Part shown: positions 46,791 through 57,996 of the stretch, piece by piece | Layout: every line of letters begins with the position of its first letter | How positions within the stretch are numbered: position 1 is the stretch's first letter | Assembly: GCA_031287575.1 (NCBI GenBank) | Contig: JAITSV010000058.1 | Location: 62,001-126,000 of the forward strand | Length of the DNA stretch: 64,000 bases | DNA from: Desulfovibrio sp. | Lineage (GTDB): Bacteria > Desulfobacterota > Desulfovibrionia > Desulfovibrionales > Desulfovibrionaceae | Direction of reading: 5' to 3' | The notes under the pieces: generated by a model | Databases searched by the model: none | Seen by the model: the letters and a program-made list of their open reading frames with translations, nothing else | Told to the model about the DNA's origin: nothing | Made by a program: the position numbers and the translations under genes

Positions 46791-47707
46791 CCATTGGTTC
46801 CGTCGGGCGCTCGCTCGAACTGTTCTTCATCGACGGCAAGCCGGAAGGCATGCAGACGGCAGAGGTATTCAACTGGACCGGACATGTGCTGCTGTTTCCG
46901 CGCACGCGCATAAAGGCGGCGCTGGAACGCAAGGAAGCGCGCTACACCGGGGTGTACCTGCTGTTGGGCGAAGCGGACGGCGCACCGCTGGCCTACATTG
47001 GCGAGGGCGAGGACATTGCCGACCGCATCCGCAGCCACGACCAGAAAAGGGACTGGTGGACGCAGGCCGTACTGGTCACCACCGGGGCCAACACCCTGAA
47101 CAAGGCGCACGTGAAGTACCTGGAATCGCGCCTTGTGGAAATTGCCCGCAGCGTGAAACGGTGGGAACTGGAGAACGCCAATACCCCGCCGCGCCCCGGC
47201 CTTTCCGAGGCGGCGCAGGCCAACATGGAATCGTTCCTTTCCTACCTGCTGATGACCCTGCCCGCCCTGCGCATCGACATCTTTCAGGAATTCGCCAAGC
47301 CTGCCGGTACACAGGCGACTGTACCCGCCGACGACAATGAAACTTCGCCTGTATTTGACCTGATCTTGAAAAAGGAGAACCTGCACGCGAAAGCCCAACT
47401 CGTGGGGGCTGACTTCATCGTGCTGGAAGGCTCCACGGCCCGGCGACGCTGGATCGGCAAGGGTACCGAGGAAACCGGCTATGCCCGTCTCCACAGCCAG
47501 TTGCTGGATACGGGCGTACTTGATGAACATGGGGACCGGTGCGTTTTCGCCAAAAGCTACGCCTTTCGCAGTCCCAGTGCGGCAGCAGCGGTTGTGGTGG
47601 GCCGGAACAGCAACGGCACTACCAGTTGGAAGCTCGAATCCACAGGCGAAACCTACAAGGAATGGGAAGCGCGCCAGCTTGCCCAGGTGCCCGCGGAGCC
47701 AGCATGA
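46787..47707 (+). CDS. GIY-YIG nuclease with DUF4357 domain, inside type I R-M operon
   Basis: A 306-residue protein between hsdS and hsdR, overlapping both by ATGA. The central domain has GIY-YIG features: TGVYLLL, then AYIGEGEDIADRIRSHD with the conserved Arg and His, and the catalytic-type Glu in HVKYLESRLVEIA. The C-terminal part (about 225-300; IGKGTEETGYARL, VFAKSYAFRSPSAAAAVVVG, TTSWK) resembles DUF4357, thought to bind DNA. All expected catalytic residues seem to be present. It may add nuclease activity to the restriction complex or act as a separate defence gene. Confidence 0.88.
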   Translation: MTIGSVGRSLELFFIDGKPEGMQTAEVFNWTGHVLLFPRTRIKAALERKEARYTGVYLLLGEADGAPLAYIGEGEDIADRIRSHDQKRDWWTQAVLVTTGANTLNKAHVKYLESRLVEIARSVKRWELENANTPPRPGLSEAAQANMESFLSYLLMTLPALRIDIFQEFAKPAGTQATVPADDNETSPVFDLILKKENLHAKAQLVGADFIVLEGSTARRRWIGKGTEETGYARLHSQLLDTGVLDEHGDRCVFAKSYAFRSPSAAAAVVVGRNSNGTTSWKLESTGETYKEWEARQLAQVPAEPA

Positions 47708-50700
47708 GCCACCACAAGGAAATCGAGTTCGAAAACGACATCTGCAACCATCTGGCCGCGCACGGCTGGGAGTACGCGGCGGACGATGCCGCCCGGTACG
47801 ACCGCGCCCGCGCGCTGTTTCCGGAAGATGTCGTTGCCTGGGTGCGGCAGGCCCAGCCCAGGGCATGGGACGCGCTGGGCAAAAGCCATGGCCCGGCAGC
47901 GCAGAACGTGCTGCTGGACCGCATCCGCAAGCAGCTCGATGACCGGGGCACGCTGGACGTTCTGCGCCACGGGGTGGAACTGATCGGCCTGCGCGAACCC
48001 CTGCTGCTTGCCCAGTTCCGCCCTGCGCTGGCCATGAACGACCAACTTCAGGCGCGCTACGCGGCCAACCGCCTGCGGGTGGTGCGTCAGGTGCACTATT
48101 CCATGCACCATGAAAACAGCCTCGACCTCGTGCTGTTCATGAATGGGCTGCCGGTGGCCACGGTGGAACTGAAGACCGACTTCACCCAGTCGGTGCACGA
48201 CGCCGTGGACCAGTACCGCTTTGACCGCCAGCCGCGCCCCAAAGGCCAGGGCACGGCAGAACCGCTGCTGGATTTTCCGCGCGGGGCGCTGGTGCATTTT
48301 GCCCTCAGCAATTCGCTGGTGCGCATGGCCACCCGGCTGGACGGGCCGGACACGCGCTTTCTGCCCTTTGACAGGGGCAACGCCGGAGCGGCGGGCAACG
48401 CGCCCAACCCGGCTGGGCATGCCACCGCCTACCTGTGGGAAGAGGTGTGGGAGCGCGAAAGCTGGCTGGAGATCATCGGGCGGTACATCGTGGCCCTGCG
48501 CGGGCCAAAGAAACAGATAGAGAAGGTCATCTTTCCCCGCTACCACCAGTTGGACGCCACGCGCAGACTGGTGCGGACGGTGCGTCAGGAAAGGCCGGGG
48601 CACAAGTACCTCATCCAGCATTCCGCCGGGTCGGGCAAGACCAACTCCATTGCCTGGGCGGCCCACTTCCTGGCCGACCTGCATGACGAGCAGCAGCACA
48701 AGTTGTTCGATTCCGTGCTGGTGGTCAGCGACCGCACGGTACTGGACGCCCAGTTGCAGGAAGCCATCTTTGCCTTCGAGCGGACAACAGGTGTGGTGGC
48801 CACCATCACCAGCGACAACGGCAGCAAGAGCGGCGCACTGGCCACGGCACTGTCCGGCGGCAAGAAAATCGTGGTCTGCACCATCCAGACCTTTCCCTTT
48901 GCCCTGAAGACGGTGCAGGAACTGGCCGCCACGCAGGGCAAGACCTTTGCCGTCATCGCGGACGAGGCGCACAGCTCGCAAACCGGCGAGGCCGCCTCCA
49001 AACTGAAGCAGGTGCTTTCCGCCGAAGAAATCAGGGAACTGGAAGACGGCGGCGAAATCAGCAACGAAGACATTCTCGCCGCCCAGATGGCCGCGCGGGC
49101 CAGCGCGAAGGGCATCACCTACGTGGCGTTTACCGCCACGCCCAAGGCCAAGACGCTGGAACTGTTCGGCAGGCGGCCCGACCCGGCGCTGCCCGCCAGC
49201 GTGGACAACCTGCCCGCCCCCTTTCATGTGTACAGCATGCGGCAAGCCATCGAGGAGAAGTTCATTCTCGACGTGCTGCGCAACTACACGCCGTACAAGC
49301 TGGCGTTTCGGCTGGCCAGCAACGGCAAGGAATGGGACCAAAAAGAGGTGGGGCGCAGCGAGGCCGTGAAGGGCATCATGCGCTGGGTGCGCCTGCACCC
49401 CTACAACATCAGCCAGAAGGTGAAGCTGGTCGTCGAGCACTTTCGCGAAAACGTGGCCCCGCTGCTGGACGGGCAGGGCAAGGCCATGGTGGTTACCGGC
49501 AGCAGGCAGGAAGTGGTACGCTGGCAGCTTGCCATCACCAAATACATCCGCGAGCAGGGCTACAAGATCGGCACGCTGGTGGCCTTTTCCGGCGAGGTGC
49601 GCGACGACGACCTGGGGCCGGAGGGCTTCACCGAGCACAGCAAGGTGTTGAACCCCAACCTGAACGGGCGGGACATCCGCGAGGCATTCGGCACGGACGC
49701 CTATCAGATTCTGCTGGTGGCCAACAAGTTTCAGACCGGGTTCGACCAGCCGCTGCTGTGCGGCATGTACGTGGACAAGAAGCTGGCTGGCATTCAGGCG
49801 GTGCAGACCCTGTCACGCCTCAACCGGGCGCATCCGGGCAAGGACACCACGTACGTGCTCGACTTCGCCAACGAACCCGCAGAAGTACTGCGCGCCTTCA
49901 AGGTTTACTACGAGACGGCGGAACTTGCAGGCGTGACCGACCCGAATCTGGTGTACGACCTGCGGGCCACGCTGGACGGCACGGGCCACTACGACGCCAA
50001 TGAGGTGGACAGGGTGGTGAATGCCGAACTGGGCCCGTACGGCACCCAGCGCGAGCTTGCTGCGGCCATAGCCCCTGTGGCAGACCGCTTGCTGAAGCGA
50101 TACAAGGAATTGCAGCGCGTCATCAAGACCGCGCAAGAGATGCACGACGCCACGGCGGAAAAGAACGCCCGCGACGAGAAAAACGCGCTTGAACTGTTCA
50201 AGCGCAATCTGGGCACCTACCTGCGGGTGTATTCCTTTCTTTCGCAGATATTCGACTACGGCAACACCGACATCGAAAAGCGCGCCATCTTCTTTCGCCG
50301 GTTGCTGCCCCTGCTGGAATTTGGGCGGGAACGGGACGAGGTGGACCTTTCCGGCGTGAAGCTGACCCACCACACGCTGCGCAACAAGGGCACGCACAAT
50401 CTGCCGCTGCACCTGGGACAGGGCGACAAGTTGCAGCCCATGGGCGAGCCTGGCACGGGCGAGGTGCGCGACAAGCAGAAGGCGCGGCTGGCTGAAATCA
50501 TCGCCAAGGTGAATGCCCTGTTCGAGGGCGAACTGACGCCCGATGACATGCTGATTTACGTGAACAACGTCATCAAGGGCAAATTGCTGGAATCTGCCGT
50601 TCTCGTGGAGCAGGCCGCCAGCAACACCAAGCAGCAGTTCGCCAATTCACCGGACCTGTCGCGCGAACTGCTGAACGCCATCATGGACGCGCTGTCCGCC

Positions 50701-50814
50701 CACACCACCATGAGCAAGCAGGCCCTGGAATCCGAGCGGATTCGGCAGGGCCTGCTGGAAATCCTGTTGGATCATGCCGGACTGTACGAAGAATTGCGCA
50801 CCAAGGCGGCATAG
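47704..50814 (+). CDS. hsdR: Type I restriction-modification endonuclease subunit
   Basis: A 1036-residue motor-nuclease subunit. The N-terminal nuclease domain has the D-x(n)-E-x-K motif in LDLVLFMNGLPVATVELKTD. The SF2 translocase has Walker A HSAGSGKTNS (about 304-313), DEAH box (IADEAHSSQ) and motif III (AFTATPKAKT), and the later motif with ANKFQTGFDQPLL and SRLNRAHPGK. The C-terminal helical region (about 760-1036) binds the HsdM/HsdS core. It is full length and shows no frameshift, so the system should be active. Confidence 0.97.
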   Translation: MSHHKEIEFENDICNHLAAHGWEYAADDAARYDRARALFPEDVVAWVRQAQPRAWDALGKSHGPAAQNVLLDRIRKQLDDRGTLDVLRHGVELIGLREPLLLAQFRPALAMNDQLQARYAANRLRVVRQVHYSMHHENSLDLVLFMNGLPVATVELKTDFTQSVHDAVDQYRFDRQPRPKGQGTAEPLLDFPRGALVHFALSNSLVRMATRLDGPDTRFLPFDRGNAGAAGNAPNPAGHATAYLWEEVWERESWLEIIGRYIVALRGPKKQIEKVIFPRYHQLDATRRLVRTVRQERPGHKYLIQHSAGSGKTNSIAWAAHFLADLHDEQQHKLFDSVLVVSDRTVLDAQLQEAIFAFERTTGVVATITSDNGSKSGALATALSGGKKIVVCTIQTFPFALKTVQELAATQGKTFAVIADEAHSSQTGEAASKLKQVLSAEEIRELEDGGEISNEDILAAQMAARASAKGITYVAFTATPKAKTLELFGRRPDPALPASVDNLPAPFHVYSMRQAIEEKFILDVLRNYTPYKLAFRLASNGKEWDQKEVGRSEAVKGIMRWVRLHPYNISQKVKLVVEHFRENVAPLLDGQGKAMVVTGSRQEVVRWQLAITKYIREQGYKIGTLVAFSGEVRDDDLGPEGFTEHSKVLNPNLNGRDIREAFGTDAYQILLVANKFQTGFDQPLLCGMYVDKKLAGIQAVQTLSRLNRAHPGKDTTYVLDFANEPAEVLRAFKVYYETAELAGVTDPNLVYDLRATLDGTGHYDANEVDRVVNAELGPYGTQRELAAAIAPVADRLLKRYKELQRVIKTAQEMHDATAEKNARDEKNALELFKRNLGTYLRVYSFLSQIFDYGNTDIEKRAIFFRRLLPLLEFGRERDEVDLSGVKLTHHTLRNKGTHNLPLHLGQGDKLQPMGEPGTGEVRDKQKARLAEIIAKVNALFEGELTPDDMLIYVNNVIKGKLLESAVLVEQAASNTKQQFANSPDLSRELLNAIMDALSAHTTMSKQALESERIRQGLLEILLDHAGLYEELRTKAA

Positions 50815-50843
50815 GCCGTTGCGCGCCTAGGACAGGTACGCGC

Positions 50844-51443
50844 CTACGGCAGATAGGGCTTGGGCGTCACCGGCAGCATGGTGTCGGAAAAGGCGTCGCG
50901 CTCGTAGGACGGCGAATAGCCCGGCGACAGGGGACGCCAGCCGTAGCGGGCATCGGCGCGGGCTTCGCGCCCGTTGGCCGTGGCGGCCTCGGCAACATAG
51001 CCGCTGGCGGCCTGCGGGCCGAGGGCCAATTCGCCGGACATCAGCTGTTCCACGCGGGGCCGGATGGCCCGCACGACCTCGAAGCGGCTGGCGGTCCATT
51101 CCGCCCACGCAGTGCGGGCGGCGGCTTCATCGCGGGCAGCGATGGCGGCAATGCCCGCCCAGAACCGGGCGTATTCGGCGGCGCGGCGGTTGGTCCACAG
51201 GGGCTTCAGGGCATCCTGCGCGGCCTGATAGTCTCCGGCGCGGTACAGCGCATAGCCGCGCCGCACGCCGGATTGCCAGTCATCCGGGTTATCGCGCTGG
51301 GCGGCGGCGTAGGTTTCCGCCGCCTGACGGTACTGCCCGTCCTCCATCTGCGAAGAGGCGCGCATGCTGGTGGTGGCGCAGCCCGTAACGGCAAACGCCG
51401 CCAGCACGGCGGCGAGGGTGAACATGCGAAGCTGGGTGTTCAT
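50844..51443 (-). CDS. Tetratricopeptide-like lipoprotein
   Basis: A 199-residue envelope protein. The signal (MFTLAAVLAAFAVTGCATT) has a good lipobox VTGC, with Cys at about residue 22. A single TPR-like helical region follows (QMEDGQYRQAAETYAAAQRDNPDDWQSGVRRGYALYRAGDYQAAQ). The C-terminal 50 residues are Pro/Tyr/Ser-rich. GGAGAACACC precedes the ATG. It is convergent with hsdR (29-base gap). The function is unknown. Confidence 0.82.
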   Translation of the reverse strand: MNTQLRMFTLAAVLAAFAVTGCATTSMRASSQMEDGQYRQAAETYAAAQRDNPDDWQSGVRRGYALYRAGDYQAAQDALKPLWTNRRAAEYARFWAGIAAIAARDEAAARTAWAEWTASRFEVVRAIRPRVEQLMSGELALGPQAASGYVAEAATANGREARADARYGWRPLSPGYSPSYERDAFSDTMLPVTPKPYLP

Positions 51444-51606
51444 GGTGTTCTCCTGCCTGCCGGGGCGCATGACGGCCTCGCAACGGGCAGCACAATCATA
51501 AGCACGGCCCGGCGGCACGCAAGGTGCGCATGCACCCTATCCCGCCATTATCACAAATGTTTGCATTGGCTGTGCCATGTAGCGAGGGACAGGACAATAT
51601 ATCGAA

Positions 51607-51639
51607 ACGCCCCCGAAAACTCACCGCTTCCGGGGGCGT
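51607..51639 (-). terminator. Terminator of icd
   Basis: A 9-bp perfect stem (ACGCCCCCG with CGGGGGCGT) and 15-base loop, 45 bases past the icd stop. On the minus strand the stem is followed by TTTCGATATATTG. Confidence 0.75.
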
Positions 51640-51683
51640 CATCATTCGCCAATCTGTCGTATCTACTCAACGCTTCCCGATCG

Positions 51684-52832
<1,149 letters not shown>

Positions 52833-53158
52833 GGAGGCGCTCCTTTGCGCTGGCCCCGCCGGGGCGGGGCCGTACTGTCGTGCTGATGTCGTGCTGCCGA
52901 AAAGCGGCCGGACGGCACGCCGCCCGGCCTTGTATCACGTGCTTCCGGTGGGATCCGGTGTACCCTTGGGGGTCAGTTCCGGTAGCCGGTTTGGCGTATA
53001 TTGTCAAAACGGGCAGGATGCGTCCCCAATGCCCAACCTCTAAGCCGCATAAAACAACACCCCCCCATTAAAAAGTTTAGGGGGGTGGGGTTCGGGGAGG
53101 GAGACCCTTTTCAAAGGGTCCCCTCCCCGATTTATTTTCATAAGGTTCTACACGTTCC
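52833..53158. other. Intergenic region with icd promoter candidate and trp terminator
   Basis: No gene. On the minus strand a perfect TTGACA (53002-53007) followed at 17 bases by a weak -10 (TACCGG) could be the icd promoter. The other notable element is the hairpin at 53092-53130, which ends the trp operon. Just before it is a second, smaller stem, CCCCCCATTAAAAAGTTTAGGGGGG (53070-53095 region). Confidence 0.4.
53092..53130 (-). terminator. Hairpin ending the trp operon
   Basis: An almost perfect 17-18 bp stem with arms built on CGGGGAGGG...ACCCTTT, about 30 bases after the trpA stop. The same arm sequence recurs, with changes, in the hairpins at 55188, 57937 and 62409 within the operon. 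Here it is followed on the minus strand by CCCCACC and a second stem, not by a classical T-run. Confidence 0.6.
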
Positions 53159-53971
53159 TTACTTCCACGCGGCCAGGAACGATTCCGCGCTGTTGCCCGC
53201 GTCGATGTGGCGCAACAGGGCAGAGCCGAACACCACGGCGTCGGGCCGGTCGGGGAAGCCTTCCAGCTGCTTCGGCTCCTTGATGCCGAAGCCCAGCGCC
53301 AGCGGCAGGCGGAAGGCCTTGCGGGCGCGGGCCAGCGTCTGCGGCACCTCCGGCGGCAGGCCCTCGCGCACGCCGGTAATGCCCAGCACCGACACCACGT
53401 ACACGTAGCCGGAGGCCACGGCGGCGTATTCGGCCATGCGTTCCTCGCTGGTGTTGGGGCCGACAAGGGCGATGAGGTCGATGCCCCGCGCGGCCAGCAG
53501 CGCGCGCATTGCGCCGTCTTCCTCCAGCGGCAGGTCGGGCACGATGAAGCCCGCCACCCCTGCCGCCGCCGCGTCCGCCGCCAGGTTTTCCAGCCCGTAT
53601 TGCAGGAACGGGTTGTAGTAGCCCATAAGCACCAGCTCGGCGTCATAGCGGCCCGCGCGGGCCTTCAGGCCGTCCAGTATCCAGCGCAGGGTCACGCCGT
53701 TTTCCAGCGCCCGCAAGGATGCCGCCTCCACCACCGGTCCGTCGGCCACCGGGTCGGAGAAGGGCACGCCGATCTCGATGACGTCCGCGCCGCCACGATC
53801 AAGGCCGTCCATCTCGTCCCAGAAGTGGTCCAGCGTGGGAAAACCCGCCGTCAGAAAGGGCACCAGCGCGGGCCGCCCCGCCGCGTTGGCGGCAGCCACG
53901 CGGGCTTCCAGCCGCGACACCGGGGCATCGGGCAGCATGTCGTTCATGTCGGTATGAATGGCCGCGCTCAT
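53159..53971 (-). CDS. trpA: Tryptophan synthase alpha subunit
   Basis: TrpA (270 residues) splits indole-3-glycerol phosphate and channels indole to TrpB. Catalytic residues fit [11 protein letters not shown] (Asp/Glu region at [17 protein letters not shown]) and the phosphate-binding segment [24 protein letters not shown] is typical. The ATG at 53971 overlaps the trpB stop (ATGA), so translation is coupled. It is the last gene of the operon. Confidence 0.97.
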   Translation of the reverse strand: MSAAIHTDMNDMLPDAPVSRLEARVAAANAAGRPALVPFLTAGFPTLDHFWDEMDGLDRGGADVIEIGVPFSDPVADGPVVEAASLRALENGVTLRWILDGLKARAGRYDAELVLMGYYNPFLQYGLENLAADAAAAGVAGFIVPDLPLEEDGAMRALLAARGIDLIALVGPNTSEERMAEYAAVASGYVYVVSVLGITGVREGLPPEVPQTLARARKAFRLPLALGFGIKEPKQLEGFPDRPDAVVFGSALLRHIDAGNSAESFLAAWK

Positions 53972-55152
53972 GCCAGCTCTCCTTCGCGGAACAGCACTTC
54001 CCGCACGATTTCCATGTCCTTGTCGCCCCGGCCCGAAAGGTTGACCACCACGTGCCCGTCCGCAGGTAGCTTTTGCCTGTTGCACAGCACCCACGCCAGC
54101 GCGTGCGACGATTCCAGCGCGGGGATGATGCCCTCGCGCCGGGTCAGGGCCTGGAAGGCCTCCAGCGCCTGACTGTCGGTGGCCATGCCGTAGGTCACCC
54201 GGCCAATGGCCCCCAGGTGCGCGTGCTCCGGCCCCACGCCGGGGTAGTCCAGCCCGGCGGACACGGAGTGCGACGGCTCGATCTGGCCGTCCCCGTCCTG
54301 CAACAGCATGGTCATCTGGCCGTGCAGCACGCCGGGGCGGCCCAGGTTGATGGGCGCGGAATTGTAGCAGCCCGGCTCGCCGGTGCCTGCCGCCTCTACC
54401 CCCACGATGCGCACCGAGGCGTCATCCACGAACGGGTGGAACATGCCGATGGCGTTGGAGCCGCCGCCCACGCAGGCCACCACCATGTCGGGCAGTTGGC
54501 CCACGCGTTCCAGCATCTGGGCGCGGGTTTCGCGCCCGATGACGCATTGCAGGTCGCGCACCAGCGTGGGAAAGGGGTGCGGCCCCGCCGCCGTGCCGAA
54601 GCAGTAGTGGGTGGAATCCTGCTGGGCAATCCAGTAGCGCAGGGCCTCGTTGATGGCGTCCTTCAGGGTCTTGGTGCCGCTCTGCACGGGCACCACCTTG
54701 GCGCCCAGCAGCTTCATGCGCATGACGTTGGGGGCCTGGCGCACCACGTCCGTCGCGCCCATGTACACCACGCATTCCAACCCCAGCCGGGCGGCGGCCG
54801 CCGCCGTGGCCACGCCGTGCTGGCCCGCGCCCGTTTCCGCCACCAGCGCGGTCTTGCCCATGTATTTCGCCAGCAGCGCCTGCCCAAGGGTGTTGTTGAC
54901 CTTGTGCGCGCCGGTGTGCAGCAGGTCTTCGCGCTTCAGCCACAGGTTCACGCCCAGTTCCGCCGACAGCGTGGGGCAGGCCGTGAGCGGGGTTTCGCGC
55001 CCCGCGAAGTTGCGCAGCAGGTCGTCCAGTTCCGCCCGGAACTTGTCCGAGGGCAGGATGTCGCGCATGGCGGCTTCCAGTTCCCGCAACGGCGGCATGA
55101 GCAACTCGGGCACGAACTGCCCGCCGAACTCGCCGAAATAGCCTTTTTTCAT
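53968..55152 (-). CDS. trpB: Tryptophan synthase beta subunit
   Basis: TrpB (394 residues) condenses indole and serine using PLP. The Schiff-base Lys is in [15 protein letters not shown] (about 80-94), and the phosphate-binding Gly loop is [12 protein letters not shown]. It is of the TrpB1 type that pairs with TrpA, with the usual N-terminus [14 protein letters not shown]. The ATG at 55152 has AAAGGAT upstream. A 205-base spacer with a hairpin element separates it from trpF. Confidence 0.97.
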   Translation of the reverse strand: MKKGYFGEFGGQFVPELLMPPLRELEAAMRDILPSDKFRAELDDLLRNFAGRETPLTACPTLSAELGVNLWLKREDLLHTGAHKVNNTLGQALLAKYMGKTALVAETGAGQHGVATAAAAARLGLECVVYMGATDVVRQAPNVMRMKLLGAKVVPVQSGTKTLKDAINEALRYWIAQQDSTHYCFGTAAGPHPFPTLVRDLQCVIGRETRAQMLERVGQLPDMVVACVGGGSNAIGMFHPFVDDASVRIVGVEAAGTGEPGCYNSAPINLGRPGVLHGQMTMLLQDGDGQIEPSHSVSAGLDYPGVGPEHAHLGAIGRVTYGMATDSQALEAFQALTRREGIIPALESSHALAWVLCNRQKLPADGHVVVNLSGRGDKDMEIVREVLFREGELA

Positions 55153-55187
55153 GGTGGTATCCTTTATCTTTTTGGAAGAGTGAGCGC

Positions 55188-55283
55188 CGGGGAGGGGACC
55201 TTTTGCGGCAGCCGTTATGTGAGCGCGTAGCGCGAACATTACGGATGGCGACCGCAGAGCGTCAGAAAGGTCCCCCTCCCCGG
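55188..55283 (-). repeat. Hairpin element with family core between trpF and trpB
   Basis: Arms CCGGGGAGGGGACCTTT (55188) and AAAGGTCCCCCTCCCCGG (55266) pair with a single bulged base. They enclose the family core at 55205-55255 (GCGGCAGCCG to ACGGATGGCGACCGC), which has its own inner GCGC-rich palindrome. The element is transcribed as part of the trp mRNA and sits 36 bases before the trpB start. Confidence 0.8.
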
Positions 55284-55357
55284 ACCCCTCCCCCCAAAAC
55301 TTTTTCATTGGCCAACCCGTTATCGGGGCAGCATCATTCACAGTGACGTATTCCTTT

Positions 55358-56059
55358 TCACCCTCGCAGCGCCGCCAAGGCTGACGCCACGAGTCGCACA
55401 TTCTTCTGGCCGGGGGCGCTTTCCACCCCCGAATTGAGATCTACGCCGATCAGCATGGCGGCGTCATGCCCCCCGCAGGCGGCAACGGCGCTGGTCACGT
55501 TGTCCGGGGTCAGCCCGCCCGCCAGCAGCCACGGCGCGCCGGGGGCCAGCCCGCGCAACGCGGCCCAGTCCATGGTGGCGCCATGGCCGCCGCCGCTGGT
55601 GCCCGCATCCAGCAGAAAGCAGCGCACGTGCGGGGCAAGCCCGGCCAGTTCGGCGTGCAGCGAAGCACGGTCGGCCCCTGCGTTCAGGCCCGCCGCATCC
55701 GCATGGCGCTGCGGCCATGCCACGCGGATGACCCGTTCCCGCCCCACCCGGTCGCAGAAGGCGGCATCCTGCCCGCCGTGCAACTGGGCAAAGTCCAGCC
55801 GGGCCGCGTCCATGATGGCCAGCACCTCGTCGGCGGACTGCTTCACGAACACCCCCACCCGCGCCATGCCGTGGCTGTGCAGCCCGGCGGCCATGGCGGG
55901 CGTTACCCCGCGCGGGCTGGCCGGGTGAAAGATGAACCCGCAGAGGTCCACCCCGGCCTGCGCGCAGGCGTCCGCATCCTGCTGCCGGGTCAGGCCGCAG
56001 ACCTTCACCAGCAGGCGGAGGGGGGTGTCGAACAGGGTGGCCGGTTTTGACGAGTTCAT
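55358..56059 (-). CDS. trpF: Phosphoribosylanthranilate isomerase
   Basis: TrpF (233 residues) performs the Amadori rearrangement in tryptophan synthesis. The catalytic Cys is in [12 protein letters not shown] (about residues 19-30) and the Asp in [12 protein letters not shown]; the phosphate site is in [11 protein letters not shown] and GVDLNSGVE. It overlaps the trpC stop by ATGA. It is a free-standing gene, not fused to trpC. Confidence 0.96.
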   Translation of the reverse strand: MNSSKPATLFDTPLRLLVKVCGLTRQQDADACAQAGVDLCGFIFHPASPRGVTPAMAAGLHSHGMARVGVFVKQSADEVLAIMDAARLDFAQLHGGQDAAFCDRVGRERVIRVAWPQRHADAAGLNAGADRASLHAELAGLAPHVRCFLLDAGTSGGGHGATMDWAALRGLAPGAPWLLAGGLTPDNVTSAVAACGGHDAAMLIGVDLNSGVESAPGQKNVRLVASALAALRG

Positions 56060-56883
56060 CGAACACCTTCGGTCTTACCGCGTCCGAGGAGGCGCAGCAG
56101 CGCATTTTCGAGATTTCCTCCGTCCATGAGCGCGGTGCCCACCAATGCCGCGTCATACCCGGCATGGGCGGCTTCCGCCAAGTGGCGGTTCTCGCTGATG
56201 CCGCTGGCCGCTATCCACACCTCGCCGGAGGCGCGCAGCGGCCCCAGGCGCAGGCAGGCGGTGCGGTCCACGGCCAGGGTTTCCAGGTCACGGTTGTTCA
56301 CCTGGATGATCCGCGCGCCGGATTCGCGGGCCAGCGCCAGATCCGCCTCGTCGAATATCTCCACCACGGCGTGCATCCCATGGCTTTCGGCCTGTTCGCG
56401 CAGGTCGCGCAGGGTGCGCGCATCAGGCGTCAGCCGCACGATGAGCAGCAGCGCCGCCGCCGGGGTGGCTGCCGTGGCCGCCACCTGCAACGGATCCATG
56501 ATGAAGTCCTTGCGCAGCAGGGGAATGGACGGATCAACGCCCGCCATGCGCCCCAGATAGGCCAGGTCGCCGCCGAAGTACGCCTCCTCGGTCAGCACCG
56601 AGATGGCCGTGGCCCCGGCTGTGGCGTAGGCCGCAGCCGCGTCCTCCGGCGACACGCCCGTCTCGATGACCCCGCGCGAGGGCGAGGCGCGCTTGTACTC
56701 CGCGATGACCGCCACCGGCGCATCCGGGTAGCCTGCACGGCCCCGCAGCGCCCGCAGGAAGTCGGGGCGCGGGGCGCCGCCACCGGTCCCGGACGCCAGC
56801 GGCGCGGGCATCCCGTCAGCCTCGGCCAGCTTGCGCAGCCGGTCCAGTTCCGGCTGCTTGGCGATGCGGAAACGATCAAGCAT
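56056..56883 (-). CDS. trpC: Indole-3-glycerol-phosphate synthase
   Basis: TrpC (275 residues) closes the indole ring. The catalytic Lys is in VIAEYKRASPSRG (about 60-72), and further active-site residues are in LLRKDFIMDPLQV and VNNRDLET; the C-terminal GISENRHLAEA and LVGTALM are typical. A short insertion with TGGGAPR occurs near residue 34. Its start lies inside the trpD end (8-base overlap). Confidence 0.96.
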   Translation of the reverse strand: MLDRFRIAKQPELDRLRKLAEADGMPAPLASGTGGGAPRPDFLRALRGRAGYPDAPVAVIAEYKRASPSRGVIETGVSPEDAAAAYATAGATAISVLTEEAYFGGDLAYLGRMAGVDPSIPLLRKDFIMDPLQVAATAATPAAALLLIVRLTPDARTLRDLREQAESHGMHAVVEIFDEADLALARESGARIIQVNNRDLETLAVDRTACLRLGPLRASGEVWIAASGISENRHLAEAAHAGYDAALVGTALMDGGNLENALLRLLGRGKTEGVR

Positions 56884-57892
56884 GCAGCACCTTCCCCCCT
56901 GCCCCGGCGGCAAGGGCCAGCCGTGCGGCGGCCATGGCATCGGGCAGGGCCAGACCCGGCTCCAGCAGGTGCAGGGCCATGCCCACGTTCAGCACCAGCA
57001 TGTCGCGCATGGGGGCGGGGCCGCCGCCGGACAGCAGTTCACGCAGCACGCGCACGGCGGTGTCGCGGTCGGGCACGGCCAGTTCTTCCGGGGTGCACGG
57101 CGCGATGCCGTAGTCCGCCGGATCCACGCTGATTTCCGTCAGCGTGCCATGGCCTTCGCCGTCGCCCTCCAGCAGCATGATGTGCGCCGGGCCCATGGGC
57201 GTCAGTTCGTCGTAGCCGCCCGCGCCGTGCACCACCGCCGCCCGGCGCACGCCGGTCAGCAGCAGGGTCTGGGCCATCAGCGGCAGCAGTTCGGCGCGGG
57301 CCACGCCCAGCAGCATGTGGGTGGGCCGGGCCGGGTTGAGCAGCGGCCCCAGCAGGTTGAACAGGGTGCGCACGCCCAGTTCGCGCCGGATGGGCATGAC
57401 GTTGCGGAACGCCGGGTGAAAGCGCGGCGCGAACAGAAAGGCGAAGTTGCGCTGCGCCACCAGCGTGCGCACGTCCTCCGGGTCCAGTTCCAGCGGCAGG
57501 CCCAGGCCCTCCACCGCGTCCGCCGCCCCGCACGAGGACGACACCGCGCGGTTGCCGTGCTTGACCACCCGGTGACCCATGCCCGCCAGGGTCAGCGCCG
57601 TGGCCGTGGAACAATTGAACGACGAGCGGCCATCGCCGCCGGTGCCCACGATGTCTATGGTGGGACCGTCGATGCCGGTCACCCGCACGGCGCGGGCCAG
57701 CGCGGCGCGCACCGCCTCGGTGAGTTCCTGCGGGGTCTCGCCCTTCATGCGCAGGCCCATCAGGAACGAGCCCGCCTGCGCGCAGGTCATCTCGCCGTCC
57801 ATCAGGCGCGAGAACCCGGCCTCTGCCAGTTCCGGCGCCAGGTCCATGCCCGTGGCCAGTGTTTCCAGTATGGTAGACGTTGCGGTCTGCAT
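56876..57892 (-). CDS. trpD: Anthranilate phosphoribosyltransferase
   Basis: TrpD (338 residues) joins anthranilate to PRPP. The PRPP-binding GTGGDGRSSFNCSTATAL (about 77-94) and the conserved KHGNRAVSSSCGAADAVEGLG (about 105-125) are present. It is a free-standing enzyme and not fused to TrpG. It overlaps trpC by 8 bases. A 104-base spacer with a hairpin separates it from trpG upstream. Confidence 0.97.
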   Translation of the reverse strand: MQTATSTILETLATGMDLAPELAEAGFSRLMDGEMTCAQAGSFLMGLRMKGETPQELTEAVRAALARAVRVTGIDGPTIDIVGTGGDGRSSFNCSTATALTLAGMGHRVVKHGNRAVSSSCGAADAVEGLGLPLELDPEDVRTLVAQRNFAFLFAPRFHPAFRNVMPIRRELGVRTLFNLLGPLLNPARPTHMLLGVARAELLPLMAQTLLLTGVRRAAVVHGAGGYDELTPMGPAHIMLLEGDGEGHGTLTEISVDPADYGIAPCTPEELAVPDRDTAVRVLRELLSGGGPAPMRDMLVLNVGMALHLLEPGLALPDAMAAARLALAAGAGGKVLHA

Positions 57893-57936
57893 TTGCTGTC
57901 TCCTTCAGGAGTTCTTTGTCGGATGGGGTGGGGGTC

Positions 57937-57987
57937 CGGGGGCGGGGAAGGGGGACCTTTTTCAAAAGGGCCCCTTCCCCGCCCCCG
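57937..57987 (-). repeat. GC-rich hairpin between trpG and trpD
   Basis: The arms CGGGGGCGGGGAAGGGG and CCCCTTCCCCGCCCCCG are perfectly complementary over 17 bp, with a loop that contains ACCTTTTTCAAAAGG. It belongs to the same arm family as the hairpins at 53092, 55188 and 62409 but has no core. It lies in the trp mRNA and has no T-run after it, so it is more likely a processing or stability element than a terminator. Confidence 0.7.
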
Positions 57988-57996
57988 ATTCCTCTT

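Noticed and set aside
47653..49638. Long minus-strand frame opposite hsdR
   Set aside because: Shadow of hsdR with no conserved motif.
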